From NCBI GenBank assembly GCA_003142095.1, contig PLON01000041.1, forward strand, positions 137,228 to 182,061: a stretch of 44,834 nucleotides of DNA. The letters run 5' to 3'. Shown piece after piece: positions 1-10,700 of the stretch. A model generated the notes under the pieces. That model saw only the letters and a program-made list of their open reading frames with translations. It was not told the origin of the DNA and searched no databases. The position numbers were made by a program, and so were the translations under genes. The number at the start of each line of letters is the position of its first letter. Position 1 is the stretch's first letter. Origin of the DNA: Acidimicrobiaceae bacterium (lineage in GTDB: Bacteria > Actinomycetota > Acidimicrobiia > Acidimicrobiales > RAAP-2).

Positions 1-482
1 TCACGGCAGCCTCGGCGGTCGGTGGACAGACGGCGGCCAACCAGGTCATCGAAGCCGAACAGGCGGCCATCGCGACGCCCACCATCGCCGAAGTTGCCGG
101 CACCGCCCAGGGCCTTGCCGCCGTCAAGTACGCCGAGAGTCAGATCGGCGTGCCCTACGTATGGGGTGGCGAGACGCCCGGCGTCGGTTTTGACTGCTCC
201 GGGCTCGTCCAGTGGGCCTGGGGCAACGCCGGGATTTCCATTCCCCGCACCACCGAAACCCAGTACCCCGACATGCTCCACGTAGCCCTCACCGACCTGC
301 AGCCCGGTGACCTTTTGTTCTATTACAACCTTGACGGCGACGACGAGGTTGACCACGTCGTGATGTACGTCGGTTCGGGACCGTGGGGCGTTGACACGAC
401 CGTGGCCGCCGCCCACACCGGCACCGACGTCGCCCTCGCACCGCTCTTCACGGCCGGACTGTACGGCGCCGCGCGTCCCTAA
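1..482 (+). CDS. NlpC/P60 family cell-wall peptidase, C-terminal part
   Basis: The reading frame is open to the left edge, so only the C-terminal ~159 residues are present. It holds an NlpC/P60 domain, a papain-like fold that cleaves peptide cross-links or stems of peptidoglycan outside the cell. The catalytic Cys sits in the motif FDCSGLVQWAW and the catalytic His in DHVVMYVG, followed by an AAHTG segment. The Ala/Gln-rich stretch before the domain looks like the end of a linker or coiled coil. A GTG at position 150 could be mistaken for a start, but it lies inside the domain (VPYVWGG), so the true start is outside the window. The glycosyltransferase follows after 3 nt, so the two are probably co-transcribed. 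Confidence 0.9.
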   Translation, partial: TAASAVGGQTAANQVIEAEQAAIATPTIAEVAGTAQGLAAVKYAESQIGVPYVWGGETPGVGFDCSGLVQWAWGNAGISIPRTTETQYPDMLHVALTDLQPGDLLFYYNLDGDDEVDHVVMYVGSGPWGVDTTVAAAHTGTDVALAPLFTAGLYGAARP

Positions 483-485
483 CCC

Positions 486-1415
486 ATGATCGATCTCACA
501 CTCGTCATTCCGGCCTTTAACGAAAGCGCGCGGCTACAGGCCGGCTACGACCGACTCGCACCTACGCTTGAGGTCTTCGGAGCGTCGAACGTCGAAGTCA
601 TCGTCGTCGACGACGGCTCGAGCGACAACACGCTAAAACGCGCGCACGAGGTCTACGGTCACCTCGAACACGCTCTCTTTCTTCAACAGCCGACCAACCT
701 CGGTAAAGGCGCGGCGCTTCGTCTCGGGATGGGACTCGCGCGCGGCACCAACCTCATCACCGCCGACGCCGACATGGCCATAGACCCCGGCCAATTTCCC
801 CTCTATACGACGGCGTTGCGCGATAGCGACTTCGTTCCCGGCACCCGCGCCGTCGCGGGACGTATCGCCTACGGATCACGACTGCGCACCGTGAGCGGCT
901 CGGTGTTCCATCGCTTCGTGCATCACTACACGCACACCGGCCAACGCGACACGCAGTGCGGCTGCAAAGGTTTTCAGCTCGGACCCGCGCGACTCCTCGC
1001 GTTACTCGCGATGGTCGATCGGTTTGCTTTTGACGTCGAACTCTTCTACCTCGCCGACCAACTCGGACTTCGCGTCAAGCCGCTTCTCGTCACCTGGCAA
1101 GACGTCCCCGGTTCGTCCGTGCGTCCGATGCAGGATGCGTGGACGATGCTGCGCGATATTCGTGGCATCAGAACGACCCACTACGAAAATATTGTCGTGG
1201 AGCTGGCGCCCGACGTGAGCGTCGAGGAAATCGCGAAGGTGGCGCGCGAAGCGCGTCTGCAAGGACTCGTGCTGGCCCGGGGAGAAGAGAACGCACTTCT
1301 GGTCGTCGGTCGTGACGGCGGGCCTGGCGGACTCGGCGTCGCATCGGTCTTGGACGGCACACTGCGCACCACCAACCTCGCCGAACTGCGCGGGCGCAAC
1401 TACCAGGCCGTTTAG
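486..1415 (+). CDS. GT2 glycosyltransferase, ALG5/DPG-synthase-like, with extra C-terminal region
   Basis: This 309-residue GT-A fold enzyme probably moves a hexose from a nucleotide sugar to a polyprenyl phosphate or another membrane acceptor. The nucleotide-binding motifs VIPAFNE (near residue 8) and VDDGSSDNT (near 41) are clear, the metal-binding DxD is in TADADMA, and the GCKGFQL segment is typical of dolichyl-phosphate glucosyltransferases of the ALG5 type. There are no transmembrane segments. Residues ~235-309 are not part of the usual domain and contain a Gly-rich GRDGGPGGLG stretch; I do not recognise them. The ATG lies 3 nt after the NlpC/P60 stop, consistent with a shared cell-envelope role. 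The stop overlaps the convergent GNAT stop by 4 nt. The family call is firm, the donor and acceptor are unknown. Confidence 0.85.
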   Translation: MIDLTLVIPAFNESARLQAGYDRLAPTLEVFGASNVEVIVVDDGSSDNTLKRAHEVYGHLEHALFLQQPTNLGKGAALRLGMGLARGTNLITADADMAIDPGQFPLYTTALRDSDFVPGTRAVAGRIAYGSRLRTVSGSVFHRFVHHYTHTGQRDTQCGCKGFQLGPARLLALLAMVDRFAFDVELFYLADQLGLRVKPLLVTWQDVPGSSVRPMQDAWTMLRDIRGIRTTHYENIVVELAPDVSVEEIAKVAREARLQGLVLARGEENALLVVGRDGGPGGLGVASVLDGTLRTTNLAELRGRNYQAV

Positions 1416-2041
1416 TGGTGCTGGGGAATTAACCAGTCCGTCACGAGTTCGGGTGCTCGGTCGCTCCACTCTTCGGCGGTAATGGCGTAGCGAGCGTGGT
1501 CCTCCCAGGCGCCGTCGATCTCTAAATACCGTTCGGAGATTCCCTCGAAGCGCAATCCGAGTTTTTCGACCACGCGTCGCGACGGAGCGTTTCTCGGAAT
1601 GATGTTGATCTCGACGCGGTGCAGTCGCAGTGATTCGAAGGCGTACTGCAACATCGTGACCACGGCTTCGGGCATGAGACCCTGACCGGCCACGGCCTCG
1701 TCAATCCAGTATCCGATGTAGGCCGACTGCAAGGGGCCGCGCTGGATCGACGACAGGGTGATTTCGCCCACGAATCGACCGTCCGCGAAAATGCCAAAGC
1801 CAAATCCAGTCCCGATCTGGCGTTCGCGTTCTCGAATGGCGCATCGGCTCACGAAACTGCGATGATCCTCGGCCAAGTGCGATGCGTGAGCCGAGCGCGG
1901 CTCCCACTTCAACAGCCAGTCGCGACCCCGGGTACGCACTTCGTGCCAGGCCGGGTAGTCCTGCTCGTTCATCGTGCGCAGCACGAGACGGCGCCCGTGC
2001 AGGGTAATCGGTGAATAGATGGCGCTTCGAGTCGTTACCAT
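1412..2041 (-). CDS. GNAT acetyltransferase, RimJ/RimL type
   Basis: A 209-residue GNAT-fold enzyme that would transfer acetyl from acetyl-CoA to an amino group, in this subfamily often the N-terminal amine of a ribosomal protein or a small amine. The acetyl-CoA loop is in the stretch IGYWIDEAVAGQGLMPEAV, and NAPSRRVVEKLGLRFEG matches the C-terminal motif of RimJ/RimL proteins. The N-terminal RRLVLRTMNEQDYPAWHEVR is also typical of that group. Start is an ATG with GAGGTGAG upstream, although the spacing is long (about 11 nt). It follows ppx on the same strand after about 50 nt, so it may be a separate unit. The substrate cannot be told from sequence. Confidence 0.85.
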   Translation of the reverse strand: MVTTRSAIYSPITLHGRRLVLRTMNEQDYPAWHEVRTRGRDWLLKWEPRSAHASHLAEDHRSFVSRCAIRERERQIGTGFGFGIFADGRFVGEITLSSIQRGPLQSAYIGYWIDEAVAGQGLMPEAVVTMLQYAFESLRLHRVEINIIPRNAPSRRVVEKLGLRFEGISERYLEIDGAWEDHARYAITAEEWSDRAPELVTDWLIPQHH

Positions 2042-2092
2042 GAGTGGTTTCTCACCTCACCATCGTTACAGGTCACCGTGACGGGCGCAATC

Positions 2093-3034
2093 TCACAGAG
2101 TCAGCAACGACGCGGTTATCCCGTCCAAAATGTCGTTCTCGGAACTTAATAGTTCCTCGACCCCGAAGCGACGCATGACGGCGTCGAGCACGTACAGCCC
2201 AGCCGCCAACACGTCTTCGCGCCCCACGACCATCCCGGGGTGGCCCAAGCGCTCGGCGGGCGTCTCGCTGGCGAGAACGTCGCGCCACCGCTCCACGGTC
2301 TCACGAGAGAGAACCCGGTGGTGCACGACGTCACGGTCGTACTCGAGAAGTCCCGCGTCCATCTGAGCGAGCGTGGCGACGGTGCCCGCGAGGCCAACCA
2401 GGCGCACGTGGCCCACGACACGCTCAAAGTCGGGCCGAGCGACGAAGGCTCGTTCGAGTTCTTCGTTGATCATCGCGCGCGCGGCCAGGTCGTGCGCTTC
2501 GTCCACCACCCCTCGTCCCAGGGCGCGTTCGGTGATGCGCACGCACCCGAGTTGCATCGAGTAACTCACGAGCGTGCCGTCGAGTTCGACCGCGAGTTCG
2601 GTCGAACCTCCACCAATATCGGCAATCATCGTCGGATCCTTGCTCGCAGTCAGATCCCTCGTCGCCCCGGCGTACGAGAGTGCCGCTTCTTCCTCGCCCG
2701 CGAGCACGCTCGCCGGAAAGCCGACGATGTCGCGCGCGAGGCGCAGAAATTCCTCGCCGTTCGTGGCGTCGCGCACCGCGGACGTGGCGACGAGTCGCCC
2801 GCGCGTCGCTCCTTCTCGGTCGCACGCGGCGCGGTAGTCGCGCAACACGGTGAACGTTCGCTCCATGGCGTCCGCCAACAACGAGCCCGACGCGTCTACG
2901 CCCTGGCTCAGTCGAGTGATGTGCATTGAGCGAACGAGCGCCCGACCGTCGGCGTCGGCGATCAGCAGTCGCGTCGAGTTACTTCCGCAGTCAAAGGCGG
3001 CAACGACCTCAGCCACGAACGTCTTCGAGCTCAT
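2093..3034 (-). CDS. ppx: Ppx/GppA phosphatase (exopolyphosphatase)
   Basis: A 313-residue protein of the ASKHA fold that hydrolyses terminal phosphates from polyphosphate or pppGpp in the cytosol. The phosphate-binding motifs are FDCGSNSTRLLIAD near the N-terminus and IADIGGGSTELAV near residue 140; TSAVRDATNGEEF and LAGEEEAALSYAG lie between them. It is the short two-domain form seen in actinobacteria, without the extra C-terminal domains of E. coli Ppx. I chose the ATG at 3034; a GTG at 3082 would add 16 residues with no similarity to the family and lengthen the overlap with DUF501. With the ATG the overlap is 26 nt. The position after eno-divIC-DUF501 is the conserved actinobacterial order. 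Confidence 0.9.
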   Translation of the reverse strand: MSSKTFVAEVVAAFDCGSNSTRLLIADADGRALVRSMHITRLSQGVDASGSLLADAMERTFTVLRDYRAACDREGATRGRLVATSAVRDATNGEEFLRLARDIVGFPASVLAGEEEAALSYAGATRDLTASKDPTMIADIGGGSTELAVELDGTLVSYSMQLGCVRITERALGRGVVDEAHDLAARAMINEELERAFVARPDFERVVGHVRLVGLAGTVATLAQMDAGLLEYDRDVVHHRVLSRETVERWRDVLASETPAERLGHPGMVVGREDVLAAGLYVLDAVMRRFGVEELLSSENDILDGITASLLTL

Positions 3035-3487
3035 ATGACCCGAGCTGCAGTGTCGAAGCGACGAGTTCGCCAACGGGATCACGGGCGCCGACGAGATAGT
3101 TGGCCAGGTGAGCGTGTAAGCACTTCACGCCAACGCGAGTACCGCCCACTCCGCCCGAGGCTTGAACGAGGTCAGTGTGAACCGTGGCGTCGCGACGGCG
3201 TCGCGCGTAGTCGTCGTGGGTGCGCTGGAGTTGGTCGGCGTCGACCAGTTCTTCAAATCGGTGAACGCCGCCGCCGCTTTCGAGGCGACTAACGGCGTCG
3301 TGCAACTCGGGATCGACGAGCCAGAACAGAGTGGGCATCGGCGTGCCGTCGCGCAGGTGCGGTTCGTTCTCGATGACGATCGGGCGACCATCACTCGCGC
3401 GCACGACGACGGCGAAGCGCCCCGCGAGCGGTCGGCCGATCAGAGTTTCTACGAGCAACTGATCATCTTTCGACGCGTCGTGAAAGG

Positions 3488-3497
<10 letters not shown>
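3009..3497 (-). CDS. DUF501 family protein
   Basis: A 162-residue cytosolic protein of the DUF501 family, which is restricted mostly to actinobacteria and has no established activity. Recognisable stretches are LIGRPLAGRFAVVVR, PMPTLFWLVDPEL, and the C-terminal GGVGGTRVGVKCLHAHLANY. It contains a single conserved-looking Cys-His pair (VKCLHAH), which could bind metal or act in catalysis, but this is speculation. The start is uncertain: TTG at 3497 and TTG at 3491 are both possible, and the first overlaps the divIC end by 10 nt. It sits between the divisome gene divIC and ppx, an arrangement kept in M. tuberculosis (Rv1024-Rv1026, from memory). Confidence 0.85.
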
Positions 3498-5258
<1,761 letters not shown>

Positions 5259-6650
5259 TTACTCGGCCGGTTTTGTCACCTCGGAGTCGCGAATCGCGTC
5301 ACGCAACATCATCGCGCGTTCTCGCAACACGCCCTCGAGGTCGACGCCGGCGAAGTGCGCCGCCGCGACGAGCGCGCTGAGTGCGTCACCCCACGCGGCC
5401 GCGACGTTCGACGACGACGTCCCATCGCCCACGGCGTCACGGTCAAGTTCGAGTGACGCGATCGCGACGAGCGCGCGTTGGCGAGAAACGTCGCCCGATT
5501 CGACCATGATGTCGACCAGCGCGGCTTTGCGCAACAGTTTCGTGTAGAGGGTCAACGCGGGCAACTGCCACGCAATGCCGTCGGTAATGCTGTCGCGTCC
5601 CTTCTCGGTCTGCTTCAACACCTCCCAGCGCGTAGCGACCTCGTCGGCGTTCGCAACGGTGACGTCGCCAAAGACGTGAGGATGGCGCCCGATGAGCTTG
5701 TCGCGCACACCGTCAGCGATGGATGCGAAGTTGAAGTTGCCCTCTTCGTCGCCGAGCTCGGCGTGAAAGACGACCTGAAAGAGAAGATCGCCGAGCTCCT
5801 CTTCGACGTGATGCACCATTGCGTCGTCGAGCACGTCCTCGTCGGACGCGCGTACGAACGCCTCCAGTGCGTCGAGCGCTTCGTAGGCCTCTTCGAGCAA
5901 GTGACGCGTCAACGAGGCGTGGGTCTGTTCTTGGTCCCACGGGCACTCGGCGCGTAGGCGCTTCATGAAGTCCACGAGGTCGCTCATCGCCTCGCCGGCG
6001 TCACGAAACTCCTCCACCCACAGCGACGTCAGATGATCAGCGGCTCGAAAGTTTGTTAGCTCGTCCGCCCGGCACGTGAAGACGAGCTCGTCGTCCAACC
6101 CGAGGTGGTGCAGGATCGTCACGTCGCCTGAGGAGGGCAGTCGATCGGCGACGCTCGCGAGAACTTCGGGAGAGTAGGTCTGCAACATGAGAATCGGACC
6201 GGGTCCGCGCACGTTGTCGCTCGAGGCCAACGCGTCGAGGACGCGTAGTCCCACGTTCATCGGGTCGCGCCCGAGCGCCGCGCACGCGACGTCGATGACC
6301 GAGACGGCCGGCTTCGTGACGACCTCAACGTCGTCGCGCTCGCGCAACAGTTCCACGGTGCGCTCAGCCACGACCGGCGAACCGGGCACAACGTAGAGAA
6401 CCTCGCCACCCGGCGACTCGTGCGCGAGACGCACGAGGTCGTCGACGATCTCGTCGTAGAGCTCGTCAAAGGAGTTGGCACGCTCGTAGAACTCGTCGTA
6501 GCTGGTGACGTCGCCAAAGTGAACGGCGCTCGGGTGCACCACCGTGCGAAAACGAACAGTCGGCGACTCTCGGATCAGTCGAGCCGTGCGCTCGGTGATG
6601 TGGTCAGCGATGCTGGGCCCGAGTCCGACGACGCGTACGACGGAGGTCAC
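5259..6650 (-). CDS. mazG: Tetrapyrrole-methylase-fold/MazG fusion, nucleotide pyrophosphohydrolase
   Basis: A 463-residue fusion. Residues ~1-220 have the SAM-binding tetrapyrrole methylase fold (VVGLGPSIADHITERTARLI, VLYVVPGSPVVAERTVELL). Residues ~225-350 are a MazG all-alpha NTP pyrophosphohydrolase domain with the metal-binding Glu/Asp helices LLEEAYEALDAL and EEELGDLLFQVVFHAEL and the RHPHVFGD motif; the remaining ~110 residues look like a degenerate second MazG half. MazG removes pyrophosphate from non-canonical or excess nucleotides. The same fusion is known in Bacillus YabN, where the methylase activity is not understood. Start is GTG, sharing the GTGA overlap with the parvulin gene stop. 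The order mfd-mazG-eno is actinobacterial. Confidence 0.9.
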   Translation of the reverse strand: MTSVVRVVGLGPSIADHITERTARLIRESPTVRFRTVVHPSAVHFGDVTSYDEFYERANSFDELYDEIVDDLVRLAHESPGGEVLYVVPGSPVVAERTVELLRERDDVEVVTKPAVSVIDVACAALGRDPMNVGLRVLDALASSDNVRGPGPILMLQTYSPEVLASVADRLPSSGDVTILHHLGLDDELVFTCRADELTNFRAADHLTSLWVEEFRDAGEAMSDLVDFMKRLRAECPWDQEQTHASLTRHLLEEAYEALDALEAFVRASDEDVLDDAMVHHVEEELGDLLFQVVFHAELGDEEGNFNFASIADGVRDKLIGRHPHVFGDVTVANADEVATRWEVLKQTEKGRDSITDGIAWQLPALTLYTKLLRKAALVDIMVESGDVSRQRALVAIASLELDRDAVGDGTSSSNVAAAWGDALSALVAAAHFAGVDLEGVLRERAMMLRDAIRDSEVTKPAE

Positions 6651-7729
6651 TTATAGGTGGAAGAACCTGAAGTGAGCTTCTTCGTTCCGGTGACGTTGAC
6701 CTTGGCGGGAACCGTGGGCGCGAAGACTTCGGGCCCGGTGGTGTTGAGTCCCCACTGGCCAAAGGAAGGGTCGACGTGTACGGCCGCGGCGCCGAGCAGC
6801 GAGTTCTTGACCTTGCTCGCGGCCTGGGCGTTCAAGTTCTGCAGATCGCTCAACACGGCCTCGGCGGCCTCGGCGTAGGGGGTGGCGGTGCGCTTCGTGA
6901 CCGCGACAAAAAGTGCGTACTCGCTGCCGTTGTAGTCGATGTACTGGGGCGTCGTCGGGAAGGTGTCAAAGGTGCCCGACGCGGCGTCCGCGCGCACACT
7001 GGCGAATGACTCGTTCGATGGCGCGAAGCATCCGTAGGCGCCCCCCTTTGTCGCCGAGGGGTCCTGGGAGTAGTCCTTGGCGAGGGTCGCCACGCTCGCT
7101 CCGGCCGCCTCGGTCTTGTCAAAGGCGCCGACACTCGCGGGAAGGACCAGCGCAATCGACACGCACAACGTGTCGTAGTCGGACGTATGGGACTGGTAGT
7201 AGGCCTTCATGGACGTGACGGTGAGGGGAATTGTCTCGTTCAGCTTCTTGACGAGATAGAGCGACGTGGCTTGGGACTGAATCTCAGAACTCCGCATCTC
7301 CGCGGGCATCTCGGCCACGGCTTCGGCCACGGTCCCGGTGCACTTGGGAGAGCTGTTCGCGGCCTCTTCGGTCATTTCGCTCTCGAGCGACGTCTTCGCC
7401 GCCGCCAACTGCGCGGCGTCGGGGTGGTACTTGAGTATTGTCGTGACGTACTCGTTGATCGCGAGGCCCTCAACGCGTAGATTGGCCCACACGGCGGCGG
7501 CACTCGCGTTCACCGAGTCGCCGCCCGCGCCCAACGTGTAACTGGTGGGGTCCAGCGCGTTGATGTAGCACTCGAGGTCGGGGTTATGGGCAATGGCGGA
7601 GAGTTCCGCGCTCAACGTGTAGTTCGAGACGGCGCCGTGATCCGCGCTCACGCCCGACGAGGACCCACTAATTCCGTAAAGAGTGGCGCCCAAAAGAGCA
7701 ACGACAAACAGGGCTACGAGGCGACGCAC
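6647..7729 (-). CDS. SurA/PpiC-type parvulin-like secreted foldase
   Basis: A 360-residue exported protein. Residues ~1-28 form a signal peptide or membrane anchor (RRLVALFVVALLGATLYGIS) with no lipobox Cys. The middle holds a SurA-like helical N-domain, and residues ~180-290 carry a parvulin/PpiC-like domain (AYYQSHTSDYDTLC, then LAKDYSQDPSATKGGAYGCF). Such proteins act as peptidyl-prolyl isomerases or chaperones for exported proteins. Two Cys residues in the parvulin domain could form a disulfide. The GTG start lies 17 nt after mfd, and its stop overlaps the mazG start by 4 nt, so the three are coupled. Whether isomerase activity is kept is unclear because the family active-site residues are hard to align by eye. 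Confidence 0.75.
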   Translation of the reverse strand: MRRLVALFVVALLGATLYGISGSSSGVSADHGAVSNYTLSAELSAIAHNPDLECYINALDPTSYTLGAGGDSVNASAAAVWANLRVEGLAINEYVTTILKYHPDAAQLAAAKTSLESEMTEEAANSSPKCTGTVAEAVAEMPAEMRSSEIQSQATSLYLVKKLNETIPLTVTSMKAYYQSHTSDYDTLCVSIALVLPASVGAFDKTEAAGASVATLAKDYSQDPSATKGGAYGCFAPSNESFASVRADAASGTFDTFPTTPQYIDYNGSEYALFVAVTKRTATPYAEAAEAVLSDLQNLNAQAASKVKNSLLGAAAVHVDPSFGQWGLNTTGPEVFAPTVPAKVNVTGTKKLTSGSSTYK

Positions 7730-7746
7730 CCTGTCATGCTACCGAG

Positions 7747-10700
7747 TCACGACAGGCCCTCAGTCGTCGCAGCGTGGACGTCGTGAACCAATGCGGTGAT
7801 CGCGGCGGGCGTGACCTCGCTCGGCGCACGTTCGACGCGAAACTCGTGGGTCGACTCGTTATAGGCGTTCGAGCCATACGCCCGTCGCACGCGCATCTGT
7901 TGGCTGAGCGCGAGGAGTACCGGTCCAAATCGAACAATCGGTCGTGACCGCACGCCGACGCGCGCGGGCATGACGATGACCGACGTGACGCCGTATTCCA
8001 AACACACCAGACGCAACTGTGCGAGTTCGAGCAGTCCAATCGCGGGCGCGGGCAACGCGCCGTATCGGTCAACCCACTCGGTGCGCAGGTCCTCGAGCTC
8101 GTCGTGCGTCGTGACACTGGCGAGGCGGCGATAGGCCTCGAGGCGCGCGTCGTCGGCCTCCACGTAAGTCTTGGGCAGATGCGCCTCGCCCGGCACGTCG
8201 AGGTTGATCGGTGTGATCTCGGGAACGTGAAAGCCTCTGGCGTCGGCGACCGCTTCGGCGACGAGTTGCACGTAGAGGTCGTACCCGACGGCTGCGACGG
8301 GGCCCGACTGGTCGTGACCGAGAAGATTGCCCGCGCCACGTATTTCGAGGTCGCGCATCGCAATCTTGAAGCCGCTGCCGAGCGCGGTGTTGTCGCCAAT
8401 CGTGCGCAGCCTCTCGTACGCGGTCTCCGATAACACCTGAGCTGCGGGATGAAATAGGTACGCGTAGGCGCGCTGTCCACTTCGTCCCACGCGTCCGCGC
8501 AACTGGTGTAACTGACCGAGTCCGAGCCGTTCCGAACGGTCGACGATGAGGGTGTTGACCGAGGGCAGGTCGATGCCGGATTCGACGATCGTCGTGCACA
8601 CGAGCACGTCGTAGCGCCGCTCCCAGAAGTCGACCATGACGCGCTCCAGCGATCCCTCATCCATCTGTCCGTGGGCGATGGCGACGCGCGCGTCGGGCAC
8701 CAGTTGGCCGAGCCTCCGCGCCACCTGGTCGATGTCGGTCACGCGGTTGTGCACGAAGAACACTTGTCCCTCGCGCAACAGCTCGCGACGGATTGCCTCG
8801 ACGACGGCTGGTTCGTTGTATTCGCCGACATGGGTGAGGATCGGTCGCCGGTCGGCCGGTGGCGTCGTGATCATCGAGAGGTCGCGAATGCCGGTGAAGG
8901 CCATCTCCAGGGTGCGCGGGATGGGACTCGCGCTCAAGGTCAAGACGTCCACACCCACCGAGCGCGACTTGATCGATTCCTTGTGCGTCACACCAAAGCG
9001 CTGTTCTTCGTCGACGACGAGCAGACCGAGTTTCTTGAACGAAACGGACTCGCTGAGAAGACGATGCGTCCCAATGACGACGTCCACCGTTCCGTCGGCG
9101 AGACCTTCGAGCGTGGCTTTGGTTTCGACGTCGTCGACGAAGCGGCTGAGTAGCGCCACCTTCACCGGAAAGCCAGCGAAGCGCTCACTAAACGTGGCGA
9201 AGTGCTGACTCGCGAGCAGGGTCGTCGGCACGAGCACAGCCGCCTGATAGTTGTCCTGCACGGTCTTAAAGACAGCGCGCAAGGCGACCTCGGTCTTGCC
9301 GAAACCCACGTCGGCGCAGATCAATCGGTCCATCGGACGCGGTGATTCCATGTCGGCCTTCACGTCGAGAATCGCCTGGGCCTGGTCGGCGGTCAACGTG
9401 TAGGGAAAGAGCTCTTCCATCTCGCGCTGCCAGGCCGTGTCGGGACTGAAGGCGTGTCCCTCGGCGACCGTCCGCAGCCGATAGAGGTCGACGAGTTCCT
9501 GGGCGACGAGGTACGCCGCGGCACGGGCCTTCGCGCGCGTCTTTTGCCACTCCGCGCCGCCCATGCGCGAGAGCGCCGGTCCGTCACCACCCGTGTAGGG
9601 GGTGAGCGCGTCGATCTGTTCAGTGGGCCAGTAACTACGCCCGTCTTTGAACTCGAGAATCAAGTAGTCGCGCGTAACGCCGTTGATGGCTCGCGTTGTC
9701 GTGCCCGAAAAACGGGCTACTCCGTGCTGACGATGCACCACGTAACTGCCAACCGAAAGATCGTCGAAAAAGCCGTCGACATTTCGCGTCCGCGTGCGCG
9801 CCACGCGACGTTGGCTGCGCCGACCGGTGAGGTCGCTCTCGCTCCAGACGACGATCTCGGGCTCGTCGAGAAAGAATCCCGACGGCAGAGAACTCTCGAA
9901 CACGCCGAGTCGCGCTTCCAAGACCCGCTCGGGGTCAGTCGTTACGTCGAGCCCTTCGGCGCGCAGCTGATCCGCCATGCGATCGATGGCCCCCGGCGTG
10001 GAGGTCAAGATCACGCCGCGACGATTCTTCGACCAACCCCGTACGTGTGCAGCGATCCGTGCCGCGTCGCCTTGGACGACGGGCGGTGAGGTGAGCGAGG
10101 ATTCGAGCGCCGTGGCGCCCGTGTCGAGACGGAGATCGATACGTCCGTCTAGAACCTGCTCGAAGGTCAGATGCAACAGTGGCACTTCGTCGCTCGCTCG
10201 CCAGGTCGCCGCGACGATGTCGGTGAGTTCGCGCTCTTCGCCGAGCAACTCCTCGAGGCGCGTGCGCACGCGAGTAGGTTCGACGACGATCACACGTGCG
10301 CCCGATACTTCGTCCAGCAATGTTGTGGGCTCGGTGACGAAGAGGCCCATCCACCCTTCCATCCCGTCGAAGAGTTGTCCGCCCGCTAAACGGTCGAAAG
10401 TGGACTCGGCCCACGGAGCGCTACGCGAGAGCTCCTCGGCGCGTTCGCGCGTTACGGCGCCCGGTAGCCACTCACGAGCTGGCGCAATGACGGCTTCGTC
10501 GAGGTCGTGGGTCGAACGCTGGGTCGCGATGTCAAAGACCGTGAGGCGTTCGACTTCGTCGCCAAAGAAATCGAGACGGACCGGTTCGTCGTTCTGGGCC
10601 GGCCACAGGTCTACGATGCCGCCACGCACCGCGATTTCGGCGCGGTGTTCGACGAGCTGCTCGCGCCGGTACCCCATATCGACGAGACCTTCCACAAAGC

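Noticed and set aside
7734-8660. A 308-codon minus-strand frame inside the 3' part of mfd
   Set aside because: It is another register of mfd, with Ser/Arg-rich sequence typical of an out-of-frame shadow.
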